A DNA stretch of 64,000 nt from Bradyrhizobium sp. PSBB068 (GTDB lineage: Bacteria; Pseudomonadota; Alphaproteobacteria; Rhizobiales; Xanthobacteraceae), in contig CP069300.1 in the NCBI GenBank assembly GCA_016839165.1, positions 7,388,001 through 7,452,000 of the forward strand, given 5' to 3'. The notes beneath the pieces were generated by a model. The model ran no database searches. It was given only the letters and a program-made list of their open reading frames with translations, and was not told where the DNA came from. Shown here in pieces: positions 1-11,100 of the stretch. The stretch's first letter is position 1. Each line of letters opens with the position of its first letter. A program made the translations under genes and the position numbers.

Positions 1-1
1 C

Positions 2-250
2 GGCTTCTGGACCAATCTCGGCGACAGCTACGGCGCCCGCTATCGCGTCGACCACGGCTGGCCGCGCGATGCGTTCCTCGCCAAGGGCACGATCGGGCAG
101 TATGTCATTGTCGTGCCGTCGCAGCGGCTCGTGATCGTCCGGCTCGGCCGCTCGCCGAACATGCCGCTCGAAGCGGACGGGGTGTTCGATCTGGTCCGCG
201 ATGTGGTGACGGCGACGTCACACCAGGCGAAGCTTGCGAGAGGAAATTGA
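2..250 (+). CDS. Serine beta-lactamase-like hydrolase, C-terminal fragment
   Basis: The window opens inside this gene, so only the last 82 residues are visible and the start is missing. They read GFWTNLGDSY, then AKGTIGQYVIVVPS and LVIVRLGRSPN. The pattern of a G-x-x-GQ strand followed by P-x-x-x-LVIVRLG is typical of the C-terminal part of class C beta-lactamase-like serine hydrolases (Pfam Beta-lactamase), where the KTG-like strand precedes the final helix. The nucleophile SxxK and YxN motifs lie upstream of the window and cannot be checked. Members of this family include esterases and peptidases as well as true beta-lactamases, so substrate is unknown. Confidence 0.7.
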   Translation, partial: GFWTNLGDSYGARYRVDHGWPRDAFLAKGTIGQYVIVVPSQRLVIVRLGRSPNMPLEADGVFDLVRDVVTATSHQAKLARGN

Positions 251-318
251 GCGGGAGGCGTCAGCCGCAGGCGTACAACATCCTGCCTTCCGTGATGCCA
301 GGACAATCCGAATCTCAT

Positions 319-365
319 CCTTGTCATTCCCGGGTTCGTGCTTCGCACGCCCCGGAATGACAAGG
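319..365. repeat. Palindromic intergenic repeat, GTCATTCC family
   Basis: An imperfect inverted repeat has outer arms CCTTGTCATTCC and GGAATGACAAGG around a GTGC/GCAC inner stem. It lies between two convergent genes and would fold into a long hairpin in either transcript. The same GTCATTCC...GGAATGAC ends occur again near 17.8 kb, so this is one member of a dispersed family that can also serve as a bidirectional terminator. Confidence 0.75.
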
Positions 366-382
366 AGGAAGTGTCGTCCCGC

Positions 383-1753
383 CTATTGCCGTCCCAGCTG
401 CGTCGCCTGCTCCACGCGGTCGAACCGCTCCAGGGTCATGATCGCGTCGGCGAGCTGGTCGGCGCGCTTGTCGAGCACCGGGCGGGCCAAGGTCAAAAAC
501 TTCTGCTGCATCGCCTGCGCGTTGGGGAACGAGGTCGGCTCGCCGGAGGGGTCGGCGTAGAGGCGCTCATGGGTGCCGTCATCGGTCGTGATCGAGACGC
601 GGGCGCCGAACGGATGGGTACGGCCGACTTCGAGGCGGTCGTCCTGCACCACGTCGAACTTGTCGGCGAGCGCGTCGATCGCCTTGTCGCCGAGCCGGTC
701 GTAATCGTCCCAGCCGAAATGGCCCTGGTCGAGCGCGATCGCGCCGGTGAAGAACATCGAGAACTGGCCGCCGACCACCGAGGTCGGGTGGCGCTTGGTG
801 GCGGCGTCGCCGGTCAGGGTGATGCCGTTGCGGTGCAGGCCGATCTCGACCTTCCTGATCTGGTCCGGGGTCAGATTGTGCTCGCGACGCATCGCGATCA
901 GCGCGTCGATCGCAGCGTGAGTATAGCGGCAGCTCGGATAGGGCTTCACGCCGATCTTCAATGTCTCGTAGGTGGTGCCGAGGCCGGCCACCGCCTTGTC
1001 CGGATGCGGGTCATTGGTATAGCCGACCAGAAGTCCATGCTTGCCCTCGACCGAGTCGCTCGAACCGATGAAGTCGTTGCGCGCAAGGGTCGCCGCAATC
1101 ACGCCGTTCATTGCGGCGGCGCCGACCTGGTAGCGCTTGTTCCAGGCGCCGTTGACCAGGAATTGCAGCGAGCCCGCGGCCTGGCTGCCGGAGACGCCGA
1201 ACGCGGAGATGATCTGTTCCTTCGACAGACCGAACAGCTTGGCTGCGGCCGCGGCGGCGCCATAGGTGCCGGCAGTCGCGGTCGGGTGGAAGCCGCGCGC
1301 GTAATGCGAGGTCGGGTCGAGCGCGTTGCCGAGCCGGCAGCACACTTCATAGCCGGCGACGATCGCGGTCAGCACGTCGCGGCCGGAGGCGCCGACCATC
1401 TCGCCGACCGCGAACGCGGCGGGCACCACCGGGGCGCTCGGATGCAGCGAGGAATCGGCATGGGTGTCGTCGAAATCGAGCGAATGTCCGAGCGCGCCGT
1501 TGAGCAGCGCCGCCACCGCCGGCGTCCAGGTCTTGCTGTCGCCGAACACGGTGGCCTCGCCCTTGCCGTCGAGCGCCAGCGCTTCCAGCATCTTCATCAG
1601 CGAGGGCGTCGATTCCGCATCGCGACGGGCGCGGATGGTGCTGCCGAGGAAATCCAGCGTCAGGACCTTGGCGCGCTCCAGCACCTCCGGCGGGATGTCG
1701 GAAAATTTCAGGTCGGCGACATAGGCGGCGAGCGTTGCGGTTTCGTGAGCCAT
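383..1753 (-). CDS. MmgE/PrpD family protein
   Basis: This 456-residue protein is full length for the MmgE/PrpD family (about 450-480 residues), which includes 2-methylcitrate dehydratase, iminodisuccinate epimerase and cis-aconitate decarboxylase. The family signature DFDDTHADSSLHPS is at residues 93-106, GFHPTATAGTYGA follows near 154-166, and KPYPSCRYTHAAID lies in the C-terminal half. It is monocistronic, convergent with the fragment at the window start and divergent from the FUSC gene. No prpB or prpC methylcitrate-cycle gene is adjacent, so I do not name it prpD. The specific substrate is not determined by sequence alone. Confidence 0.88.
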   Translation of the reverse strand: MAHETATLAAYVADLKFSDIPPEVLERAKVLTLDFLGSTIRARRDAESTPSLMKMLEALALDGKGEATVFGDSKTWTPAVAALLNGALGHSLDFDDTHADSSLHPSAPVVPAAFAVGEMVGASGRDVLTAIVAGYEVCCRLGNALDPTSHYARGFHPTATAGTYGAAAAAAKLFGLSKEQIISAFGVSGSQAAGSLQFLVNGAWNKRYQVGAAAMNGVIAATLARNDFIGSSDSVEGKHGLLVGYTNDPHPDKAVAGLGTTYETLKIGVKPYPSCRYTHAAIDALIAMRREHNLTPDQIRKVEIGLHRNGITLTGDAATKRHPTSVVGGQFSMFFTGAIALDQGHFGWDDYDRLGDKAIDALADKFDVVQDDRLEVGRTHPFGARVSITTDDGTHERLYADPSGEPTSFPNAQAMQQKFLTLARPVLDKRADQLADAIMTLERFDRVEQATQLGRQ

Positions 1754-1886
1754 CGTGTTTCCTCAATCTTTGCGGCGCAGGGTAGGCGGGCGGGTTTGGC
1801 CTTTCAAGCCACCTTGCCGCCGCGGGCAGCAGCCATGTTCGACGTCCTTTAACACAGGCCATTCCATTGATTCCGGATCACGGTGC

Positions 1887-3026
1887 ATGAGGACCTTCGC
1901 AAAACGCATGTTCGACCAGCTCTGGAGCCGCAAGACGCAACTGGCGCTGGCGGTCCGGATCGCGTCCGCCGGCGTGGCGGCCTATGCCATCGCGCTGGCG
2001 CTGCACCTCATGCTGCCGCTCTGGGCGGTGCTGACCTCGCTGATCGTGACGCAAATGAGCGTCGGCCGCTCCCTGAAGGCGACCCGCGACTACATGCTCG
2101 GCACCATCGGCGGCGCCATCTATGGCGGCGCGATCGCGGTCTTGATCCCGCATTCCGGCGAGGGCAGTTTGCTGGCGCTGCTGGTGCTGGCGATCGTGCC
2201 GCTGGCCTTCATCGCCGCGCTCAATCCGAGCCTGAACTCGGCGACGGTGACGGCGGTGATCGTACTGCTGCTGCCGACGATGCATCACTCCAACCCGCTG
2301 GACTCCGCGATCGACCGAGTCCTCGAAGTCACGGTCGGCGCGCTCACCGGCCTCGTGATCTCGTTCCTTGTGCTGCCGTCGCGCGCGGTCAGCCAGATCA
2401 GGGTCAATGCGTCGAAGCTGCTGGAACTGCTCTCGGCGGCGTTCGCCGAATTGCTCGCCGGCCTGACCCGCGGTCTCGACAACGATGCGCTGCACCGGAT
2501 CCAGGACGGCATCGGCACGGCGGTGACCAACCTGCACGCCACGGGCATGGAAGCCGAGCGCGAGCGCTCGATGCACCTGTCGTCGGGGCCGGATACGGGT
2601 CCGTTGCTGCGGACCATCCAGCGGCTGCGGCATGACGTCGTCATGATCGGGCGGGCCTCGGTCGTGCCGCTGCCGGCGGAAATCCAGACCAGGCTGGCGC
2701 GGCCGCTCGCCGACGTCAGCAAGGCGATCGTCACCTATATGATGTCGGTCGCGACGGCGCTGCGTGCCGGCAGCGGCCCGGCCGATATGGCGCCGGTCGA
2801 TGCGGCGCTGCAGGCCTATAGCGCGGAGGTCGCCGCGGTGCGCAGCGAAGGCCTGACGCGGGGCCTCCCGGTCGATGCCATGGAGCGGTTCTTCGCGCTT
2901 GGCTTCTCACTCGACCAGATGCGGCAGAACCTGAACGACCTCAAGCGCTGTCACGGAAATTGGTGCACGAACGAAGAGGCTTCCGAGAAGATCGTGGCCG
3001 AAACATCCGAGAAGAGCGTGGCGTGA
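1887..3026 (+). CDS. FUSC family inner-membrane protein
   Basis: This is a 379-residue protein if translation starts at the ATG at 1887. The N-terminal half has a series of hydrophobic segments (LALAVRIASAGVAAYAIALALHL, then MLGTIGGAIYGGAIAVLIP, LLALLVLAIVPLAFIAAL and others), each about 20 residues. A soluble helical C-terminal half follows. This is the layout of FUSC/ArAE-type proteins (fusaric acid resistance, aromatic acid exporter), although it is shorter than two-domain AaeB and resembles the single-repeat members. The motif VGRSLKATRDYMLGTIGGA matches the conserved cytoplasmic turn of the family. No membrane-fusion partner (AaeA type) is adjacent. Role in export of an aromatic acid is therefore only a family-level inference. 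The ATG at 1908 is an alternative start. Confidence 0.8.
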   Translation: MRTFAKRMFDQLWSRKTQLALAVRIASAGVAAYAIALALHLMLPLWAVLTSLIVTQMSVGRSLKATRDYMLGTIGGAIYGGAIAVLIPHSGEGSLLALLVLAIVPLAFIAALNPSLNSATVTAVIVLLLPTMHHSNPLDSAIDRVLEVTVGALTGLVISFLVLPSRAVSQIRVNASKLLELLSAAFAELLAGLTRGLDNDALHRIQDGIGTAVTNLHATGMEAERERSMHLSSGPDTGPLLRTIQRLRHDVVMIGRASVVPLPAEIQTRLARPLADVSKAIVTYMMSVATALRAGSGPADMAPVDAALQAYSAEVAAVRSEGLTRGLPVDAMERFFALGFSLDQMRQNLNDLKRCHGNWCTNEEASEKIVAETSEKSVA

Positions 3027-3033
3027 CCTCCGT

Positions 3034-3690
3034 CTATGCCTTGCGGCGCGTCAGGCCCTTGCTCTCCATGCGCCAGATCAGCAGGTCGATGCGATCCTGA
3101 CCGAAGAACGGTTCGTTCTCGAACACGAAGGTTGGCACGCCCCAATGGCCGGACGCGGCATGCGCGTCCTCGTTGCCCTTGATGACCGCTTCATAGTGAT
3201 CGGGATCGGCCGCGACGGCGACATCCATCGCGGCGAGATCGAAGCCGGCGGCAGCCGCCGCCTGCGCCAGATGATCGCCCTCGTTCCAGCCCTGCACCGA
3301 GCCGTCCCACAGCACGCGGCTGATCGCGGCGGTGAAGGCCAGCGACCGTCCCTCAAGTTGGGCGGCGGCGCCGAGCCGGGTCAGGCGGTGGATGTAGGGC
3401 TGGTGTTCGGCGACGTCGAGCGTCGTCATGTCCTGGACGATCGGGTCCGGACGCGGAAAGCGGAACGGTATGTTCTCATGTTTGGCGACGCGGCTGGAAT
3501 CGAGCACGACATAGCGGGCGAATTGCGGATTGGTCTTCTTGAAGAAGCCGGGCACGCGCACCGCGAGCGGATAGACTGGCCGCAAAGTAACCGCGACATC
3601 GAAGTCGGCGACCATGTTCAACGTCTTCGGCAGCGCGAGGTAGCTGTAGGGACTGCGGAACGAGAAGAACAGGTCGACCCGCAGGGTCAT
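3034..3690 (-). CDS. DsbA-like / 2-hydroxychromene-2-carboxylate isomerase family protein
   Basis: The 218-residue protein begins MTLRVDLFFSFRSPYSYLAL. The F-x-S-x-x-SPYSYLA start is the diagnostic opening of the 2-hydroxychromene-2-carboxylate isomerase/kappa-GST branch of the DsbA thioredoxin fold. A Ser sits where disulfide oxidoreductases have the CxxC. The C-terminal WGVPTFVFENEPFFGQDRIDLL carries the cis-Pro region (VP) and the G-Q-D motif that closes the glutathione-binding site. It is convergent with the FUSC gene (7 bp between stops) and lies 3 bp downstream of the DUF2867 gene, so it is probably co-transcribed with MATE and DUF2867. Naphthalene-pathway activity is not implied, because no aromatic dioxygenase genes are nearby. 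Confidence 0.85.
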   Translation of the reverse strand: MTLRVDLFFSFRSPYSYLALPKTLNMVADFDVAVTLRPVYPLAVRVPGFFKKTNPQFARYVVLDSSRVAKHENIPFRFPRPDPIVQDMTTLDVAEHQPYIHRLTRLGAAAQLEGRSLAFTAAISRVLWDGSVQGWNEGDHLAQAAAAAGFDLAAMDVAVAADPDHYEAVIKGNEDAHAASGHWGVPTFVFENEPFFGQDRIDLLIWRMESKGLTRRKA

Positions 3691-3693
3691 GCG

Positions 3694-4167
3694 CTAGCCC
3701 CCGGCCTTGCGCAGCATCGCCGGCACGATCAGGCGGTGGAACGGCATGATCACTGCGAGATAGGTGCGACCGAGCCAGTTGTGGGTCAGCACCAGCGTGG
3801 TGGCGGTGATGTTGCGCGCGGCGCCGGTGCTGGTGACGTCGACCACCAGGCGGAAGTCGAGATGCTTGTCGTTGAAGCCGGCGACCAGCCGCTCGGGCGT
3901 CTCGCTGAGTACGGGGAATAGCCCGATCATGTCGCGCCCCACGCCGTCGCCGGCGCCCGAGGTCTTCAGGCCGAGCGGCGTGACCAGAACGTTTCGCAAG
4001 GCAATCAACCATCTGGCCCAGCGCGGCTGCTGGCCCAACATCGTCTCGGTGGCGTGCCGCGCATCGAGATCCGGTTGCGTGGTCGCGATCCGGAACGCGT
4101 CGATGAATTGCGCGCCGGTTAGCAGCGCGTCGGAATCCACGTTCGGCGTGACCTCGTCAACCTTCAT
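3694..4167 (-). CDS. DUF2867 domain protein
   Basis: This is a 157-residue protein. I chose the ATG at 4167 because it overlaps the TGA of the MATE gene as ATGA, which indicates translational coupling. The sequence has the features of DUF2867 proteins: an N-terminal acidic segment, W-x-x-WLIALRN, the central GRDMIGLFPVLSE, the strand DKHLDFRLVVDV, and a C-terminal HRLIVPAMLRKAG. The fold is likely SRPBCC-like. Function is unknown. Linkage to a MATE exporter is a contextual clue only. Confidence 0.78.
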   Translation of the reverse strand: MKVDEVTPNVDSDALLTGAQFIDAFRIATTQPDLDARHATETMLGQQPRWARWLIALRNVLVTPLGLKTSGAGDGVGRDMIGLFPVLSETPERLVAGFNDKHLDFRLVVDVTSTGAARNITATTLVLTHNWLGRTYLAVIMPFHRLIVPAMLRKAGG

Positions 4168-5561
4168 CTGCCCAGTCTGCGTGCCAGCAGGCGGAAACGC
4201 AAGATCAGCAGGGTCGCATAAACGGCAGTGCCGAGCGACAATCCGATCCAGACGCCGGGGGCCTGGAGCCCGGCCCAGAAGGCGAGCGCGGATGCCGACG
4301 CGAAGCCGATCAGCCAGTAGCTGATGACGGCGAACAGCAGCGGCACCTGGGTGTCGTGCATGCCGCGCAGCGCGCCGGCGCTGGTGGTCTGGACGCCGTC
4401 GGCGATGAAGAACGTCGCGCCGATCAGCAGCAGCATCGCAGTGAGCCGTGCGGTGGCGTCGGAGGCCTCGCCGAGGAACAGCGCCGCGATCTCGAAGCGT
4501 GCCAGGATCACCGCCAGCGTCATCACACTCATGAAGACGCCGGAGAGCGCGACCGCGACAAAGCCGGCGCGCTGCACCGCCTCGGTGTCGCGGCGGCCGA
4601 CCGCCTGGCCTACTCGCACGGTGGCCGCCATACTGACGCCGAACGGCACCATGAACAGGATCGCCGCGATCTGCAGGGCGATCTGGTGTGCCGCGAGTGC
4701 CGTGGTGCTGATCAGCCCCATCAAGAGGCCGGCCGCGCCGAACAGGCCGTATTCCAGCAGGAAGGCGATCGAAATCGGCGCGCCGATCGCGACGAGCTTG
4801 CCCATCAAGGGCCAGTCGATGCGCCAGACGCGGCTGAACACATGATACTTGCGGAACGGGCGGCGCCGCGCCGCGAACCACACGCCGGCAAGGAAGGTGC
4901 CGAGATTGACGATCGTGGTCGCCAGCCCGGCGCCGAACATGCCGAGTTCGGGCATGCCCCATTTGCCATAGAGCAGAAGATAGACCATCAACGCGTTGGC
5001 CGGGATCGCCGCCAGCGTGATCCACAGCACCGGCTCCGGCCGGTTCACCGCGCTCATGAAGCCGCGGATCGCGATGAACCACAGCGCCGGCAAAATGCCC
5101 CAGCCGAGCCCGAACAGATATTGCTGGGCCAGATGCGCGGTAGCCTGGGTCTGGCCGAGCGCGAGCAGGATGCGTTCGCCCTGGAACGGCAGCGCCATCA
5201 GCGGCAGCACCATGAAGAAGCCGGCCCACAGGCCGACGCGGAGCGCGCGCCGCATCACGCGCGGATCGCGTGCGCCGAACGCCTGCGCGGCCAGCGGCGA
5301 GACCGCGGACATCATGCCCATGCCGATGGTGAAGCTGACGAAATACACGGTATGCGCCAGCGCCGCTGCGGCGATGCTCTCGCTGCCGAGTCGGCCGATG
5401 AAGGCGAGGTCGGTCGTCATCATCGCGATCTGGCCGAGCTGCGTCAGCGCAAGCGGCACCGCGAGCTTCAGCGTTTCCGCGAGCTCGGCCGTGAGCAGCT
5501 TGCGAGAGGGGACGACGGCCGCGCGCGACGCGGCCGGGTCGATCTTGTCGATGCAGGTCAT
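4164..5561 (-). CDS. MATE family efflux transporter (NorM-like)
   Basis: The 465-residue integral membrane protein has about twelve hydrophobic segments. Its N-terminal half includes LALTQLGQIAMMTTDLAFIGRLG, the typical MATE opening where a P-L-x-x-x-Q segment precedes the first membrane helix pair. A second copy of the six-helix unit starts near residue 245 with APISIAFLLEYGLF. The family exports cationic drugs or toxins by Na+ or H+ antiport across the inner membrane. It is followed by DUF2867 with a 4-bp overlap, then by the DsbA-like isomerase. Substrate is unknown. Confidence 0.9.
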   Translation of the reverse strand: MTCIDKIDPAASRAAVVPSRKLLTAELAETLKLAVPLALTQLGQIAMMTTDLAFIGRLGSESIAAAALAHTVYFVSFTIGMGMMSAVSPLAAQAFGARDPRVMRRALRVGLWAGFFMVLPLMALPFQGERILLALGQTQATAHLAQQYLFGLGWGILPALWFIAIRGFMSAVNRPEPVLWITLAAIPANALMVYLLLYGKWGMPELGMFGAGLATTIVNLGTFLAGVWFAARRRPFRKYHVFSRVWRIDWPLMGKLVAIGAPISIAFLLEYGLFGAAGLLMGLISTTALAAHQIALQIAAILFMVPFGVSMAATVRVGQAVGRRDTEAVQRAGFVAVALSGVFMSVMTLAVILARFEIAALFLGEASDATARLTAMLLLIGATFFIADGVQTTSAGALRGMHDTQVPLLFAVISYWLIGFASASALAFWAGLQAPGVWIGLSLGTAVYATLLILRFRLLARRLGR

Positions 5562-5614
5562 GACCGCACGTCTAGCACGGCAAACCGGCCGGAGGGATGG
5601 CCAAGCTGCCCAAA

Positions 5615-5643
5615 CGCGACGATCTTACGCAGAGATCGTCGCG
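5615..5643 (-). terminator. Perfect 11-bp hairpin downstream of murA
   Basis: Arms CGCGACGATCT and AGATCGTCGCG enclose a 7-nt loop in the gap between the murA stop and the MATE start. There is no strong T-run after the stem, so this may be a weak or Rho-assisted terminator or an mRNA-end stabiliser rather than a classic intrinsic terminator. Confidence 0.5.
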
Positions 5644-5661
5644 TCCCAGGTTGCTGTTTGA

Positions 5662-5706
5662 GCATGATCCGACCGGAAGACCGCCTCACACTTTTCCGGA
5701 TCATGC
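5662..5706. repeat. GCATGATCCG palindromic repeat
   Basis: The ends GCATGATCCG and CGGATCATGC form a 10-bp inverted repeat with a degenerate interior containing CCGGAAGA and CTTTTCCGG. A better-conserved member of the same family is at 40523-40567 (GCATGATC-CGGAAAA...TTTTCCG...GATCATGC). Such elements are frequent in Bradyrhizobium intergenic regions. Confidence 0.7.
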
Positions 5707-5711
5707 CCGGA

Positions 5712-7004
5712 TCACGATCGCGCGGGAATCCGCTTGATCTTGGCGCCGAGTGCGTTGAGCCGTTCGTCGATCCGCTCATAGCCGCGCTCGATCTGGTCGG
5801 CGTTGTTGATGGTTGAGGTGCCGTTGGCGCACACCGCGGCCAGCAGCATCGCCATGCCGGCGCGGATGTCGGGCGAATTCATCGGTGCGCCGCGCAGCCG
5901 GCTTGGACCGGCGACGATCGCACGGTGCGGGTCGCACAACACGATGCGGCCGCCCATCGCGATCAGGTTGTCGACGAAGAACATCCGGGACTCGAACATC
6001 TTCTCGTGCATCAGGATGACGCCGTCGCACTGCGTCGCGGTGACGATCGCGATCGACATCAGGTCGGCGGGGAAGGCCGGCCAGGGCTGGTCCTCGAGCT
6101 TCGGCACGTGGCCGCCGAAATCGTCGTGGATCTTCATGGTCTGGTTCGACGGCACGACGAGATCGTCGCCCTCGACGCCGCAGACGATGCCGAGCCGCTC
6201 AAAGCCCATCCGGATCGAGCGCAGATGCTCGACGCCGGCGCGTGCGATGCGCAGCGGCGAACGCGTCACCGCGGCGAGCCCGATCAGCGATCCGACCTCG
6301 ATATGGTCGGGCTGGATTGCGAAAGTCGTACTCCCGAGCGTCGCCTGGCCGTGCACGATGATGGTGTTGGTGCCGACGCCTTCAATCTTGGCACCGAGCG
6401 CGATCAGGAAATTCGCGAGGTCCTGCACATGCGGCTCGGAGGCCGCGTTGCGCAGATGGGTGATGCCGCGGGCGGCGACGGCGGCGACCAGCGCATTCTC
6501 CGTCGCGGTGACGCTGGGTTCGTCGAGGAACACGTCGGCGCCCTTCAGCTTCGAGGCGCGGAATTCGAGCCGGTGCGTCGCGGTGACCGTGGCGCCGAGC
6601 TGCTCGAAGGCCAGGAAGTGCGTGTCGAGCCGGCGGCGACCGATCACGTCCCCGCCGGGTGGCGGCAGCGCGACCTCGCCGCAGCGGGCGAGCAGCGGGC
6701 CCGCGAGCAGGATCGAGGCGCGGATCCGCGCGCACAGCGCCGGGTCGAGGTCGGCGGCGCGGATCTCCTTGGCATGGATCTGCAGCGTGTTGCGCTCGGT
6801 CCATTCGGCGCTGGCGCCGACCGAACGGCACAGCTCGACCAGCGTCTCGGTGTCGCGAATGCGCGGCACGTTGGTCAGCGTGACCGGATGCTCCGTCAGC
6901 AGGGCCGCTGCGATGATCGGCAGCGCGGAGTTCTTGTTGCCCGATGGCTCGATGGTGCCCGAAAGGCGGCGGCCGCCTTCGACGATGTATTGAATCGGCG
7001 CCAC
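5712..7004 (-). CDS. murA: UDP-N-acetylglucosamine 1-carboxyvinyltransferase, Asp-type active-site loop
   Basis: This 430-residue enolpyruvyl transferase is full length for MurA. It catalyses the first committed step of peptidoglycan synthesis, transferring enolpyruvate from PEP to UDP-GlcNAc in the cytoplasm. The N-terminal SGNKNSALP (residues 21-29) and the loop RASILLAGPLLARCGE are well conserved. The catalytic loop reads PPGGDVIGRR. Asp119 occupies the position of the usual Cys (Cys115 of E. coli, PGGC-x-IG), which is the residue alkylated by fosfomycin. The codon is GAC on the minus strand near 6648-6650. Natural Asp forms (Mycobacterium, Chlamydia) remain active and are fosfomycin-insensitive. 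It lies downstream of gyrB in the same orientation with a 220-bp gap. A second Cys-type paralogue elsewhere in the genome is possible. Confidence 0.9.
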   Translation of the reverse strand: MAPIQYIVEGGRRLSGTIEPSGNKNSALPIIAAALLTEHPVTLTNVPRIRDTETLVELCRSVGASAEWTERNTLQIHAKEIRAADLDPALCARIRASILLAGPLLARCGEVALPPPGGDVIGRRRLDTHFLAFEQLGATVTATHRLEFRASKLKGADVFLDEPSVTATENALVAAVAARGITHLRNAASEPHVQDLANFLIALGAKIEGVGTNTIIVHGQATLGSTTFAIQPDHIEVGSLIGLAAVTRSPLRIARAGVEHLRSIRMGFERLGIVCGVEGDDLVVPSNQTMKIHDDFGGHVPKLEDQPWPAFPADLMSIAIVTATQCDGVILMHEKMFESRMFFVDNLIAMGGRIVLCDPHRAIVAGPSRLRGAPMNSPDIRAGMAMLLAAVCANGTSTINNADQIERGYERIDERLNALGAKIKRIPARS

Positions 7005-7224
7005 GCGGAATGTCCCCTAACGCATCATCCAGACTTGGATTCAAGCTTGCCCGTGTGAAATTCCGCAATGGAATCAAAGGCTGTTCGGCACCGTAACACA
7101 ATTCCCGGCTCAGCATCCACCCGAAAGGTAGCTGTGCGAGGGTGCCGATCGCGTTGTCACGGAGACGTCATTCCCGCCGAGCCATCGTGTCGGAGAGCGC
7201 GGCGGCCTGAGAGCGAACGAGCCC

Positions 7225-9860
<2,636 letters not shown>

Positions 9861-9889
9861 GAAGCCTCTTCGGAGCCTGCTCCACGACC

Positions 9890-11026
9890 TCAGCCGCGCC
9901 GTGTGGCGCGGCCGGATTCGACGTCGAAAATCTCCCCCGTCGGGCCGATATCGACGAAGGCTGCGGGATCTGCGCCGGTCATCCAGACTTGCGCGCCGAG
10001 CCTGGCGAGCTCGTCGAACAGCGCCCGGCGCCTGCCGGGATCGAGATGGGCGACCACCTCGTCGAGCAGCAGCAGCGGCACGATGCCGGTCATCTCCGCG
10101 ACCATCGTGGCATGCGCCAGCACCAGCCCGATCAGAAGCGCCTTCTGCTCGCCGGTCGAGGCGTCGCGCGCCGGCATGTTCTTCGGCGCGTAGACCACCT
10201 GCAGATCGGTCAGATGCGGGCCGTCGAGCGTGCGTCCGGCGGCGGCGTCGCGCGGCCGGCTGGTGCGCAGGGTCTCGCGGTAGCGGTCTTCCACGGCCGT
10301 TGCGGGTTCCTGCAGCAGCGCATTCTCCATCCAGCCATCGAGCATGATCTCGGCGGAGGGGAAGGCCGACGCCGCGCCGCGCTCGCGCAGCATCATCGCG
10401 AGTCTGGCCGCGGTCTGGCCGCGCGATGCGGCGACCGCGACCGCGAGCTCCGCGGTCTCGCGCTCGATCGCGTCGCACCAATGGTCGTCATAGTTGCGCA
10501 CCTCGAGCAGCCGATTCCGCGAGCGCAGCGAGCGCTCCAGCGCCGAGACACGGCTGGAATGGTCGGAATCGATCGCCAGCACGAGGCGGTCGAAGAAGCG
10601 TCGCCGCTCGGACGCCGCGCCCATGAACAGGCCGTCCATCGCCGGCGTCAGCCACACCATGCGCAGATGGTCGCCGAACGCGGTCGCGGAACCCACCGGC
10701 TCGCGATCGATGCGGCAGCGTCGCGTGTTGCTCGCCTCGCCGGTCGGTGGATCGATGCCGGTGCCGAGCGTCGCGAGCCCAAGCGCGCCCTCGACCTCCG
10801 CGGAGACCGCCCAGGAGCCGTCGCCCTGATTGTCGGCGATGTCCTCCAGCGTCGCGCGGCGCAGGCCGCGGCCCGGCGACAGGAACGAGACCGCCTCCAT
10901 GCAATTGGTCTTGCCGGCGCCGTTCGGTCCGACCAGCACCACCATGTCGCCTGCGACTTGCAGCGTCGCCGTCCGGTAGTTCCGGAAATGCGTCAGCGAC
11001 AGGCGATGAATGCGGGACGGGGTCAT
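9890..11026 (-). CDS. recF: DNA replication and repair protein RecF
   Basis: This 378-residue SMC-like ATPase assists RecA loading at gaps through the RecFOR pathway. Visible motifs are the N-terminal L-x-x-FRNY box (HRLSLTHFRNYR), Walker A GPNGAGKT at residues 33-40, the ABC-type signature DASTGEQKALLIGL, and Walker B PLLLLDEVVAHLD. It follows dnaN after a 74-bp gap and precedes gyrB, the classical replication-gene order, all on the minus strand. Confidence 0.96.
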   Translation of the reverse strand: MTPSRIHRLSLTHFRNYRTATLQVAGDMVVLVGPNGAGKTNCMEAVSFLSPGRGLRRATLEDIADNQGDGSWAVSAEVEGALGLATLGTGIDPPTGEASNTRRCRIDREPVGSATAFGDHLRMVWLTPAMDGLFMGAASERRRFFDRLVLAIDSDHSSRVSALERSLRSRNRLLEVRNYDDHWCDAIERETAELAVAVAASRGQTAARLAMMLRERGAASAFPSAEIMLDGWMENALLQEPATAVEDRYRETLRTSRPRDAAAGRTLDGPHLTDLQVVYAPKNMPARDASTGEQKALLIGLVLAHATMVAEMTGIVPLLLLDEVVAHLDPGRRRALFDELARLGAQVWMTGADPAAFVDIGPTGEIFDVESGRATRRG

Positions 11027-11100
11027 CTCAGCTCGTCATTGCCGGGCAGTCGTGCCCAGCCACGACGCAATCTAGTGCCGATGCGCGCGAAGAGAAGTGC

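Noticed and set aside
338..1852. 504-codon plus-strand frame opposite the MmgE/PrpD gene, and many similar long frames elsewhere
   Set aside because: They are antisense shadows of GC-rich genes: Arg/Gly/Ala/His-heavy sequences without domains or ribosome-binding sites. The minus-strand proteins have clear family motifs.
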